From JBCBSS01 sp039819065 (lineage in GTDB: Bacteria; Bacteroidota; Bacteroidia; Cytophagales; Cyclobacteriaceae): a DNA stretch of 16,262 nt. Where the stretch lies: positions 1 through 16,262 of the forward strand of contig JBCBSS010000169.1 of the NCBI GenBank assembly GCA_039819065.1. The letters run 5' to 3'. The notes under the pieces were generated by a model, which had not been told where the DNA came from, did no database searches, and was given only the letters and a program-made list of their open reading frames with translations. Position numbers and translations under genes: made by a program. Shown piece by piece: positions 1 to 7,281 of the stretch. Numbering within the stretch: the stretch's first letter is position 1; every line of letters starts with the position of its first letter.

Positions 1-355
1 CAGATATTGCAATCAACGTAAAAGCGCTGGCAATGAACAACTTAGTATTTACATCTGTCAAAAGAGGTTTCAAATTCTCATTTAGCAACCACGTATTATT
101 TTCATTTCGTTTATTAATTCTTGGTAGAATTGATCTCAGGTAAATGATTAGACCTAAAGATAATGTAACATAGGATAGTACTACTCGATTCGCATTCCCT
201 GAGACAACATCGATTTGCTTAGAAATATCAGTCCATGCAGTGATTAGTACTTCCAGTTTGGCCTTCGCGTTATTTTCGAGGTAATCCAATAAAACCTTTT
301 GATGTGTTTCGCTATTCTCTTGGCTTGATTCACTAGTTAGGTTACAGTCTTGCAT
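1..355 (-). CDS. Hypothetical membrane protein, 3' part outside window
   Basis: An open frame starts with ATG at 355 (MQDCNLTSESSQ...) and runs without a stop off the left edge of the window, so only the first 118 residues are visible. The N-terminal 40 or so residues are polar and helical. They are followed by a hydrophobic stretch near residues 60-76 (VVLSYVTLSLGLIIYL), a basic polar loop (RSILPRINKRNE), and a second hydrophobic stretch near residues 107-118 that continues beyond the edge. The picture is a small integral membrane protein with at least two spans. I do not recognise a family. The next gene upstream (the coiled-coil membrane protein at 555-1589) has the same orientation with a 199-base gap, so co-expression is possible but not shown. 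No ribosome binding site is visible, which is usual for Bacteroidota. Confidence 0.6.
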   Translation of the reverse strand, partial: MQDCNLTSESSQENSETHQKVLLDYLENNAKAKLEVLITAWTDISKQIDVVSGNANRVVLSYVTLSLGLIIYLRSILPRINKRNENNTWLLNENLKPLLTDVNTKLFIASAFTLIAIS

Positions 356-554
356 GATTGTTCTTTGTTAGCGCGTCTAAGCTATTTTTCGCTGAGAACG
401 CAATGACCCATCGCCCCTTCTTTAGATTTTGGATAAGGCTTGTCTCATAAGAAGCTTTTTCCTGCCTTATAGAATTCAGCTAGACTTTAATCGAGCCTAC
501 AGATACCTCACTTAATATCTCGATTTCCCTAAACCAGTCATTGTCGTTCTGCCA

Positions 555-1589
555 TTATTTACTGGATGATATCACCAAATTATTGCCTGTCCTTTGTCGT
601 TTTAAAGCATCAATGGAATCAGTTATTTTAACCAAATTGGTAGTCAGTTTTATCCCCCATCTCTTATTAATCCTGTTTTCTTTTAGGATAGATTTGTAAT
701 CACGGTACAGGTTATTAAGTTTCTTTATATAATCATCTACATCAGTAAAGTTTGTGAGTATTTGGTTAATCTCGCTTAATAACTTGTCTAGACTATTAAA
801 TTTTACCGGAGCACGGGATTTCTTTTCTCTTAACCTATCTTTACTTAAAGAGATTGTTCTAATGAAAAACTTATTCAACTTTTGATTCAATAAATCATTT
901 ATTGAGTCTTGGCTAGATGAACCCAAAAAGCTTATTGTTGTCTGCTCAATTGTGCTATCTAGTTTATTCTTGATTTCAAGCTTTCGATTATAATCTGTTG
1001 TTACCTCTGTCAAGAAATTTAATATTGCCACCGAATCGGCTTGTTTTTCTTTAACGAATGCTTGCATCTGTTCATCCATATTTGCTTTACGCTGTTGATA
1101 TTCAATTTCAGCCGTTACAAGTTCTTGTTCTTTAATTAATAATTTTTGATTTAATTTTTTCAATACGCCTTTTTCGTAATTAATTTTTTGCACTGTGTTG
1201 ATCAGATTCTTTTGTCTAACTTCCAAAGAGTCACTAGTTTGTTCTAATTTAATTTCTTGTGTTAATAGCAATTCCTGTTTAATAGTGGTTTCCTTTGTTA
1301 AAGAATCCCTTTTATTAGCCAATTCTACCCGGTTGCGATCAAGTTTTAAACGTTCAACATCTAAATATTCTTTGATGGCTCCTCCTTTAATTATCCAAGT
1401 CAAACCTAGGATTAGAAGTGGAATTGTTATTTGCAGTAGTTGTATAGGTTTCTGATAGAACCGTTTATTAAGTTCCCTTATCTCAGCTAGTACTTTCCAT
1501 TTATCTAAATCCTCTTTATCCAGTTCACTAAGTTCATCAGGAACTTGATCAAGAAGCTTATTGACTTTGGTTTGATCTTCTTTAACCAT
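555..1589 (-). CDS. Hypothetical single-span membrane protein with long coiled coil
   Basis: A 344-residue protein of unknown function. Residues 1-46 are acidic and charged. One strong membrane segment lies near residues 47-70 (IQLLQITIPLLILGLTWII). A long, strongly charged heptad-like helix runs from about 80 to 190, rich in K, E, Q and L with few G or P, and looks like a coiled coil. The C-terminal 150 residues are helical, basic and without any motif I can name. There is no signal peptide cleavage site, so it is probably an inner-membrane protein with a large helical domain on one side. It is not recognisable as a chemoreceptor, since no methyl-accepting signature is present. It lies upstream of another small membrane protein in the same direction. 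A perfect inverted repeat sits about 60 bases before its start. Existence as a gene is likely; function is unknown. Confidence 0.75.
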   Translation of the reverse strand: MVKEDQTKVNKLLDQVPDELSELDKEDLDKWKVLAEIRELNKRFYQKPIQLLQITIPLLILGLTWIIKGGAIKEYLDVERLKLDRNRVELANKRDSLTKETTIKQELLLTQEIKLEQTSDSLEVRQKNLINTVQKINYEKGVLKKLNQKLLIKEQELVTAEIEYQQRKANMDEQMQAFVKEKQADSVAILNFLTEVTTDYNRKLEIKNKLDSTIEQTTISFLGSSSQDSINDLLNQKLNKFFIRTISLSKDRLREKKSRAPVKFNSLDKLLSEINQILTNFTDVDDYIKKLNNLYRDYKSILKENRINKRWGIKLTTNLVKITDSIDALKRQRTGNNLVISSSK

Positions 1590-2294
1590 TTGTGTTGAAA
1601 TTGTGATTTTACACTTTTACTAAAATTGGCATAGTTTACCACCAGTTTCAATACCCAACCTTGGGTATTTTTCTGCGATTATTAAATATAAAGAAGTATA
1701 TAATTTAACTATTTGAAGATATAGAGAGATATAAAACCGCACATGTTTGCCATCCTCTTGCTAGGCCAAATTTTGTGAAATACAAAATTGGCTCGAATGT
1801 CAAAAGAGTGCTCAGTTCACGATAAGGAATGAAAAGAAGAGATATAAATGAGGTAGATGGCCAACCCGCCTAACTTTATCCCCTCTGTCGGCTTTTCTTC
1901 AGGTTTAGAAAAAAACTTTCAAAAAGGAGCGTCAGCATAATAACTTGGCTCTTCCTAGGTCCCCCTATGGTCCGGATATCCACTGCGTTCCTTCAAGACA
2001 GGTCATAACGCATGACACTATAGAATAAATTAGGTTGCAAAAAATCTCGATCAAATAATCACCTACCAAACAGTAAAATAGTTTAAAAAAATAGAGCTCA
2101 TCTATTTTTAACCGTGAGTATTAGTAAAATTGAAAATATTCAACTATTTGTCAATATTCTATTAAATATTAAATATTTTGTATATTTAATATACTTTCTG
2201 CTATAGCTCGATCCACCTAAACACTCACTAAAATTCTGTTGAGCGCTGGTTGCTCATCATTAATGATATTAATCAACGAACCAAACATCAAGCC
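1590..2294. other. 705-base intergenic region without a convincing gene
   Basis: This divergent gap separates the coiled-coil membrane gene (minus) from the metalloprotease gene (plus). It holds several short dyads: the 9-bp-arm repeat listed separately; arms AATTTTGT (1769-1776) and ACAAAATT (1782-1789); arms AAAAATAGA (2087-2095) and TCTATTTTT (2101-2109); and GTATAT/ATATAC at 2180-2194. The last 250 bases are very AT-rich, as expected for a promoter region, but I could not place a clean Bacteroidota -33/-7 promoter. A 38-codon open stretch on the minus strand (1879-1992) has no start context and no recognised family. Confidence 0.5.
1650..1669. promoter_or_regulatory. Perfect inverted repeat, possible operator
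   Basis: Arms AATACCCAA (1650-1658) and TTGGGTATT (1661-1669) are exact inverse complements separated by CC. The repeat lies 61-80 bases upstream of the start of the coiled-coil membrane gene, a normal place for an operator or promoter-overlapping site. No regulator gene is adjacent, and no U-tract follows, so a terminator is less likely. Confidence 0.4.
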
Positions 2295-4775
2295 ATGAAA
2301 ACATTATTTACAATCTCGTCAGTTACGCTGAAGTTGTTGTTATTAACAACTTTAGCCTTCAGTCAAAATGGAAAGAAAGGCGTTGTTGATAAGAGTGCAA
2401 ACGGCACTATCACTTCAGTTCAATTTCGCTCTTTAGACAGGGGTGAAAGGCCCGTCTCTGCTCAAGCCTTTTTAACCACATATTTAGAAGTCGACCGTCA
2501 CGATCAGTTTAAGAAATCACCGCATAAATCCAAGAGAGAGAATTTTGTACATGACCATTACGATCAGTATTACAAGGGTGTGCGCGTAGATGGAGCGGGC
2601 TACAATTTTCATTTTGAGAAAGGAAGTATGTTTTTCGCCAATGGTCACTACGTCAGGGTCGGAAACCTCAATGTCAATCCCACCATTTCAAAGGAAGCAG
2701 CCATCAAATCCTTTTTGGAGTTTCAAAAAATATCACCAAAAGCGGTAGCCAAGTCTGTCACCGACCTGTTTATCAAAGAAATCACTGATATCACCAAAAA
2801 TGATACAACTACTTCAATTCATTTGGTGTACAGCGTATACCTGCAAGCCGATCATCCGAATAATGATGTGATAGGCTATGTAGATGCCCATTCCGGGAAA
2901 GTAGTGAGTACAGCTCCAAGGGCATTTGATTTACTCGGTACGATGCAAACCCGCTATAGCGGAACCCGGCAGGCAGATACCGATCCTGTGGTAGGTGGTC
3001 ACCGGCTCTTTGATGACACTCGCAATGCGACCATTCATACGAGAAATCTGCAAAACAATACAACAGTTTTAGCCAATGCAGTAGAGCTTATTGACAACGA
3101 TAATAACTGGACAGCAGCTGAACATGCTGGCAACAACAATAATATGGGCCTGGACGTACACTGGGCTCTCCAGGAGATTTACGATTACTTCCTGCAGGAG
3201 TACAATATCGACAGCTTTGATGACGCTGGTGAACCTATTGAGGCTTATGTAAGGTATGATACTGATGCAGATAACGCTTTTTGGGATCTGACGGAGGATG
3301 TTTTGCTATTTGGACAGGGTGCTACCACTTTCGATCCTCTCGCCAGCTTTGATGTAGTAGCTCATGAGTTTGGTCATGGCATTACTGACTTTCAGATCGG
3401 GTGGACTACAGCTACCCTGGATCAGCAAACTTTTCACGAAGGGATGAGTGATATATGGGGAGCCATATTGGAAAGCAGAATTCGTCCGAGCAATACATGG
3501 CGTATTGGGGAACAGGTTACGCGGAATTCTTTATACCTGCGAAACCTGACCAAAAATAACGATGTGAATGCCCACCAACAGATTGCAACTACTTTTGGCA
3601 GCTCCCAGTATAATGGTTTTACTTCCGGCCATCAGCGAGGCGGAGTATTTTCACACTGGTTCTACCTTCTGGTGAATGGAGGAAGTGGAGTCAATGGTAT
3701 AGGCAACTCGTATACTGTTTCTGGTGTCGGGATGGATGTAGCGGAGGAAATTATAGTTGAGGCGGTTTTTAACAATTACCTGGATGGAACCACCTCTTTC
3801 ACAGCCATAAGAACGGCCATTATCAATGCTGCATCCACCTTATGTGGTGATTTTACCATAGAAAAGGCGGTCACAGATGCCTGGCATGCTGTAGGTGTAG
3901 GTGCCAAATATAGCGGTACGGAGACTACCATCTCTGGTTCATCTTCTATATGTAATAGTGCTCAAGGCACTTTTAACCTTAACAACATTCCTTCTGGCGC
4001 GACGATCACCTGGTCAACCTGGTCAGGATTAAGTATCGTTTCCGGCCAAGGTACAGGTTCGGTTACTGTACAGGCCAACTCCTTAGACGGGAATGGTTGG
4101 GTTAGGGCTACTCTTACTAATGCATGCGGAAGTATTACGCTTGGCAGACATTACTTCAGCCAGGGCCAACCCACCTGGTCTCCTGACCTGAATATCGCGA
4201 ACGGGGCTTATGGAGAATCAGGTTTTTTCTGCACTTCGCATACTGGAAATACCTACATGATCGACCCAGACAATAACTTGAGCACACATCAGGTAAGAAT
4301 CAAGTCTCTTTTTGGTTCAGTCCTTTGGTCTTCCCCCACAAGAAGCGGAGCCTCTGGCAGTGTAAATTATTACCCCTCTCCAGGCTACTATCTTATCGAC
4401 GTGAGGGCCACCAATTCTTGTGGCACATCGACTTGGGTAGAAACTGAAGTAGAGTTCGTAGACTGTAGTATCGGAGGCGGCGGAGGAGAAGGTGGAGAAT
4501 TTTCCATGTACCCTAACCCATCGACCATCGAGGTGACCATTGAAGAGCAGTCTTTTCAAGAGTCTGTTAACCAGAAACAAGAAAAGTCCCAGGATGCGCT
4601 TCAGCCAGAATTGTTTACCATAGAGGTAATTGATTCAAACCAAAATTTGAAGCACAGGGAGTCATGCACAAAAACGAAGCTTACTTTTTCAGTGCAAGGC
4701 TGGGAAAAGGGCATTTATTACGTCAAAATTACCAAAGGGGACCATACCCAAACAAGGCAATTGATTGTCGAGTAA
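2295..4775 (+). CDS. Secreted M4 (thermolysin-family) metalloprotease with type IX sorting domain
   Basis: A zinc endopeptidase precursor of 826 residues, exported by Sec and then by type IX secretion. The start at 2295 is chosen because it opens a signal peptide (MKTLFTISS...LLLLTTLAFSQ); an in-frame ATG at 2250 would bury it behind 15 polar residues. In order: FTP-type propeptide (about 80-115), PepSY-like propeptide (about 135-215), M4 catalytic domain (about 215-535), two beta-rich Ig/PKD-like modules (about 538-725), a Gly-rich linker (727-735), and a C-terminal sorting domain opening with MYPNP at 738-742 and closing with GIYYVKIT...LIVE. The zinc site is H357-E358-F-G-H361 with E382 in FHEGMSDIWG. 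The transition-state His is H446 in SGHQRGG, aligning with thermolysin H231. H361-E382 spacing is one residue longer than in thermolysin. Monocistronic, with its own terminator. Family assignment is secure; the natural substrate is unknown. Confidence 0.95.
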   Translation: MKTLFTISSVTLKLLLLTTLAFSQNGKKGVVDKSANGTITSVQFRSLDRGERPVSAQAFLTTYLEVDRHDQFKKSPHKSKRENFVHDHYDQYYKGVRVDGAGYNFHFEKGSMFFANGHYVRVGNLNVNPTISKEAAIKSFLEFQKISPKAVAKSVTDLFIKEITDITKNDTTTSIHLVYSVYLQADHPNNDVIGYVDAHSGKVVSTAPRAFDLLGTMQTRYSGTRQADTDPVVGGHRLFDDTRNATIHTRNLQNNTTVLANAVELIDNDNNWTAAEHAGNNNNMGLDVHWALQEIYDYFLQEYNIDSFDDAGEPIEAYVRYDTDADNAFWDLTEDVLLFGQGATTFDPLASFDVVAHEFGHGITDFQIGWTTATLDQQTFHEGMSDIWGAILESRIRPSNTWRIGEQVTRNSLYLRNLTKNNDVNAHQQIATTFGSSQYNGFTSGHQRGGVFSHWFYLLVNGGSGVNGIGNSYTVSGVGMDVAEEIIVEAVFNNYLDGTTSFTAIRTAIINAASTLCGDFTIEKAVTDAWHAVGVGAKYSGTETTISGSSSICNSAQGTFNLNNIPSGATITWSTWSGLSIVSGQGTGSVTVQANSLDGNGWVRATLTNACGSITLGRHYFSQGQPTWSPDLNIANGAYGESGFFCTSHTGNTYMIDPDNNLSTHQVRIKSLFGSVLWSSPTRSGASGSVNYYPSPGYYLIDVRATNSCGTSTWVETEVEFVDCSIGGGGGEGGEFSMYPNPSTIEVTIEEQSFQESVNQKQEKSQDALQPELFTIEVIDSNQNLKHRESCTKTKLTFSVQGWEKGIYYVKITKGDHTQTRQLIVE

Positions 4776-4844
4776 AATGATATTTAGCAGCAGGGCTTAG
4801 TTCAAAGAGTAGTATCAAAATGGAGCTGTCCTACAAACTTGGTC

Positions 4845-4874
4845 ATTTCTCTCCCGACAAGTCGGGAGAGAAAT
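4845..4874 (+). terminator. Strong intrinsic hairpin terminator after the protease gene
   Basis: Two perfect 14-bp arms (4845-4858 and 4861-4874, core CTCCCGAC / GTCGGGAG) flank an AA spacer, about 70 bases after the protease stop. The outer part of the stem is A/T-rich (ATTTCTC / GAGAAAT), so the hairpin supplies a short T-run on both strands and could work in either direction. CCCGACAAGTCGGG-type stems are typical of Bacteroidota terminators. Confidence 0.75.
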
Positions 4875-4961
4875 TCATCTTAGCTCAAGATATTGACCGT
4901 CGAAGAGATAGATTTCTATAAGTTAGTTGACTAGTTGAAAGGATCGTTATTTGCTCTTTTC

Positions 4962-4970
4962 TTAGGTTAA
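4962..4970. repeat. Left copy of 9-bp target-site duplication
   Basis: TTAGGTTAA directly abuts the left end of the MITE-like element and is repeated exactly at its right end (5159-5167). Confidence 0.75.
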
Positions 4971-5158
4971 CGTGAATATCGCTTAAGAAAGGTGCAGGAT
5001 AGCACCTGAAACTCAAAAAAACTGTCATATCGAATAACATGAGATATCTCTCTTTTTCGAAGCACCGAAAGTATCCAAATACAGCGTTTTGAGTGAGAAA
5101 GATTTCTCGTTACACTCGAAAAGACAGGTTTTTTTAGGTTTCTTATCCGATATCCACG
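4971..5158. mobile_element. 188-bp MITE-like element
   Basis: A small non-coding element with terminal inverted repeats. The left end reads CGTGAATATCGCTTAAGAAA (4971-4990); the inverse complement of the right end (5139-5158) matches it at 17 of 20 positions. Identical 9-bp direct repeats (TTAGGTTAA) flank these ends exactly. A subterminal pair, AAAAAAACTGTC (5015-5026) and GACAGGTTTTTTT (5123-5135), would extend the fold. The interior also has smaller hairpins: GGTGC/GCACC at 4991-5006, the palindrome GAGATATCTC at 5041-5050, and GAGAAA/TTTCTC at 5095-5108. No open reading frame of useful length is present, so it would need a transposase in trans. With the duplication removed, the empty site is an AT-rich palindrome (TTTTCTTAGGTTAAGAAAA) cut at its centre. 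The family of the parent insertion sequence cannot be named from this copy alone. An RNA structure is the main alternative, but it would not explain the flanking direct repeats. Confidence 0.7.
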
Positions 5159-5167
5159 TTAGGTTAA
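5159..5167. repeat. Right copy of 9-bp target-site duplication
   Basis: TTAGGTTAA follows the right terminal repeat of the MITE-like element directly and equals the copy at 4962-4970. Confidence 0.75.
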
Positions 5168-5201
5168 GAAAACCAACAACCTAAGCACTTAGGTCACCAT
5201 T

Positions 5202-5228
5202 ATGGCCGAAGGGGCCATCCTTTTTATT
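5202..5228 (+). terminator. Hairpin with T-run, plus-strand terminator candidate
   Basis: ATGGCC (5202-5207) and GGCCAT (5213-5218) form a GC-rich 6-bp stem with a 5-base loop, followed by CC and TTTTTATT. This fits a short intrinsic terminator reading to the right. It would stop leftover transcription from the protease side before it runs antisense into the Rieske operon. In the other direction no T-run follows. A separate CCTAAG/CTTAGG dyad lies just before it at 5180-5193. Confidence 0.5.
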
Positions 5229-5233
5229 ATGTC

Positions 5234-5267
5234 TTCAATAGGTTTTACACCTGCTCTTGCTATTGAA
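5234..5267. repeat. Inverted repeat beyond the end of the Rieske operon
   Basis: TTCAATAG (5234-5241) and CTATTGAA (5260-5267) are exact inverse complements around an 18-base spacer, about 50 bases past the last stop codon of the minus-strand operon. It could shape the 3' end of the operon mRNA. No T-run follows on the minus strand, so it is not a standard intrinsic terminator. Confidence 0.3.
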
Positions 5268-5315
5268 AGCGTACTTCAAGGTTGAGAAAAAGGTATGAAA
5301 ACATTACTATCGCTT

Positions 5316-6125
5316 TTACCGACACGTTGTAATCCTACTAAACATCATTTCAGTTTGTGTCTCCGAAACGAGTTCAATGTTGTCCAATTCGATATCTAAT
5401 GATTTCCAATCATCATAATGGTGAACAAGCCCAATGAGTTTTACGGGAACTCCTACATACGGTAAGATCTTACGATTGAGTTCTTCGCTATCACTTTCCA
5501 AAATATAATAATCCACAAATTCGCCATCTTCTCTAATTCCTAAAACAGCAGGAATGCCTCCTGATATACATCGAATAGCACAACTACGATGTATGGATTT
5601 TATTGCAGGGTTCATAACGCCAAAGAAGCATTTGGCATCTACTATTTCTCCTTCCAAAACTGTTGTGCCTAGTTTGTTGATATTTCTTTCGGAGCTGTTT
5701 AATTGGTCAGTGGCTGAAACAAAACTATCCTCCATCTCTGTCAATTCCATTCCATATTTGCCCTGATAATGAAATAGCTGTCCTCTGAAAGTAACTTCTT
5801 GCCCGGCTTTTAGCTTTCCTTTTTGGATCAGAGAGCTTAAAACCATTTCAGGGCCAAATTTTCCCAAACCTACTAGTAGGACGGTTTTATGCTTACCCCC
5901 TATTTTTGTTTTAATGCCCCAAGCTGGCTTCTTGACTAAGATGCCTGTAATCTCTTGAATATTACCATATTGGAATTCACTATTCGCGTAAGGCTTTTGA
6001 TTTATGACGTAAATCACTCCGACTAAGAGCATAGCGATAAAGCTGGTAAGAAAGAAAGCTCTTCCCTTTATAGAATAGCTTCTTGGAGTTTCTTCACTCC
6101 AACCTATGTAAAACTCATCTTTCAC
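5316..6125 (-). CDS. Membrane-anchored protein with two OB-like segments and Cys/His motif
   Basis: A 269-residue protein of unknown function, last gene of the operon. The start is GTG at 6125; GTGA overlaps the stop of the preceding ferric-reductase/Rieske gene by 4 nt, which supports it. One membrane span lies near residues 24-42 (FFLTSFIAMLLVGVIYVIN), so the rest probably faces the periplasm. Two beta-rich, OB-fold-like segments follow: about 55-130, ending VTFRGQLFHYQGKYGMELTE, and about 155-255, ending VKLIGLVHHYDDWKSLDIE. The second carries a compact motif, GEIVDAKC (C166), then H179-R-S-C182-A-I-R-C186 and SGGIP, which looks like a metal, heme or cluster ligand set. I have a general impression that this DAKC...HxxCAxxC pattern recurs in uncharacterised proteins of Rieske-containing loci, but cannot name a family. 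A redox or cofactor-insertion role beside the Rieske membrane protein is inference. Confidence 0.8.
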   Translation of the reverse strand: MKDEFYIGWSEETPRSYSIKGRAFFLTSFIAMLLVGVIYVINQKPYANSEFQYGNIQEITGILVKKPAWGIKTKIGGKHKTVLLVGLGKFGPEMVLSSLIQKGKLKAGQEVTFRGQLFHYQGKYGMELTEMEDSFVSATDQLNSSERNINKLGTTVLEGEIVDAKCFFGVMNPAIKSIHRSCAIRCISGGIPAVLGIREDGEFVDYYILESDSEELNRKILPYVGVPVKLIGLVHHYDDWKSLDIELDNIELVSETQTEMMFSRITTCR

Positions 6126-7147
6126 AGTTGTATGGGTTGTACTGGTGTGCCAGGCTTATTGGGCTTAGGATGGATAAAAATATGGTTCTCTTCTACTTTC
6201 AATTGATAGGTTTCAACTTTTTCATGAAATGGTGGAGGCGATTGCCCATTTTCAGGAAGGTACTGATACCCGTGCCAGGGACAAGTTATACAACCATCAA
6301 TTACTTTACCTTCTCCTAAGGGTCCACCTTGATGCCTACATACGTTATTTACCGCTGAGAGCTTACCATCATATTTAAAAATGGCCACCCTTTCCCCACT
6401 TACTGTGAATATTTTAGCTCTATTCTCATCAATATCTTCTACGCTACAAACATGTATTAAATCACCCGATGAACTGTTTTCCTTGTCAATGGTGACTTCC
6501 TTTAGCGCAGCAACAATGTGAAGGCCTGTTACAAGCAAAAAGCCAAAAACAATAATTCCGAAGATAACCGGACTTGTTTCGTTTTGCAGTGCACCTAAAA
6601 CAACATGCATCAACAATAACCCATAGGCTACATATACCAGCATATGCAGTGTTTTCCAGGTTCTTAACCCGAGGTTTTTCAGCCAAAAGTCATGGCTACT
6701 AGCAGCCATAAGGGTAAGGATCAACAATCCGAAAAAACCCAACGTCTGAAAAGGGAAAAAGCTGATCGATCCATATTGTACATTTGACAAAAAAATGGAT
6801 CTGATCGCATGCATATCCCCGAATGAATGAAACTGAATGATACTAAATGAACCATGAATTAAGCCCATTAAGAACATGGTTACACCAAGGTGACGTCTGT
6901 TGTAGAGTACAATGTTAAATCGACTATTAAGTCTTGCAAGCGGCCCTATCGATATAATAACATGTAATAATAGAATAGCCAACCATCCAAACGATCTTAT
7001 TAAGTTGGTTTCAAATGTAACTTCGGGATTGAGAATCAGATTCAATGTTGTAAAGAGTACGATAAAGCTAAAGGCACCAATAGCAATCGCCAGATCATAT
7101 CTTCTCTTATTTTTATTCCAAAGTACAGAAGTGTATGCTATGCTCAT
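6122..7147 (-). CDS. Ferric reductase-like cytochrome b membrane protein fused to Rieske domain
   Basis: A 341-residue integral membrane protein. The first 210 residues have about six hydrophobic spans, the pattern of ferric-reductase/MsrQ-type transmembrane proteins that hold b hemes between paired histidines. Candidate ligands in spans are H62, H86, H98, H168 and H181, in stretches such as RRHLGVTMFLMGLIHGSF and WKTLHMLVY...LLLMH. A soluble Rieske [2Fe-2S] domain covers about 230-330, with C270-R-H272-Q-G-G-P-L-G-E-G and C289-P-W-H292. Unlike NOX/Fre proteins it has no C-terminal FAD/NAD(P)H module; the Rieske domain takes that place. Its start overlaps the stop of the 45-aa gene (ATGA) and its stop overlaps the next start (GTGA), so translation is probably coupled. 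Likely role: moving electrons between a soluble donor or acceptor and the membrane via Rieske and hemes. The direction and partner are not known. Confidence 0.9.
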   Translation of the reverse strand: MSIAYTSVLWNKNKRRYDLAIAIGAFSFIVLFTTLNLILNPEVTFETNLIRSFGWLAILLLHVIISIGPLARLNSRFNIVLYNRRHLGVTMFLMGLIHGSFSIIQFHSFGDMHAIRSIFLSNVQYGSISFFPFQTLGFFGLLILTLMAASSHDFWLKNLGLRTWKTLHMLVYVAYGLLLMHVVLGALQNETSPVIFGIIVFGFLLVTGLHIVAALKEVTIDKENSSSGDLIHVCSVEDIDENRAKIFTVSGERVAIFKYDGKLSAVNNVCRHQGGPLGEGKVIDGCITCPWHGYQYLPENGQSPPPFHEKVETYQLKVEENHIFIHPKPNKPGTPVQPIQL

Positions 7148-7281
7148 TTAGTTAATTCCTGATTTTGTTTTTCACCCTTAAATACTGGCATTTTCATTCT
7201 TGCGTAGATCACTAAAGTAGTAAGTGCTACCGCCAAAAAGCACCATACTAACAGGTGACGTTTTCGCAAACCTCTGGTCAT
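7144..7281 (-). CDS. 45-residue single-span membrane protein
   Basis: A very small gene supported by its position. ATG at 7281 overlaps the TGA of the 68-aa gene (ATGA), and its own TGA (7144-7146) overlaps the ATG of the cytochrome b/Rieske gene (ATGA). It therefore fills exactly what would otherwise be a 130-base hole in a fully overlapping operon. The product begins MTRGLRKRHLLVWCFLAVAL, has one hydrophobic span at about residues 10-26, then a polar tail ending QELTK. The strongly basic N-terminus before the span predicts an N-in orientation. Such tiny spans often serve as subunits of membrane redox complexes, but that is inference. No family is recognised. Confidence 0.75.
   Translation of the reverse strand: MTRGLRKRHLLVWCFLAVALTTLVIYARMKMPVFKGEKQNQELTK

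Noticed and set aside
483..554. In-frame continuation of about 24 sense codons after the stop of the coiled-coil membrane gene
   Set aside because: Such a run occurs often by chance, and no readthrough signal is visible.
1627..1641. TTGGCATAGTTTACC as a plus-strand sigma-54 promoter
   Set aside because: The -12 block does not match, and no plus-strand gene follows for more than 600 bases.
1879..1992. A 38-codon open stretch on the minus strand in the left intergenic region, possible gene remnant
   Set aside because: No start codon context, no recognisable family and a length expected by chance; not called as a gene.
2147..2180. TTTG followed by TATTTTG as a Bacteroidota -33/-7 promoter for the protease gene
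   Set aside because: The -7 box is one base short of TAnnTTTG and the spacer is too long; the region is so AT-rich that such matches are weak.
2250..2294. Upstream in-frame ATG as start of the protease
   Set aside because: It would put a polar 15-residue extension before a clear signal peptide; the ATG at 2295 is the better start.
4957..5172. Reading the inverted repeat as 34-bp ends (4957-4990 and 5139-5172) without target duplication
   Set aside because: The outer 14 bases are better explained by a palindromic target split by insertion, because TTAGGTTAA is an exact direct repeat abutting both 20-bp ends.
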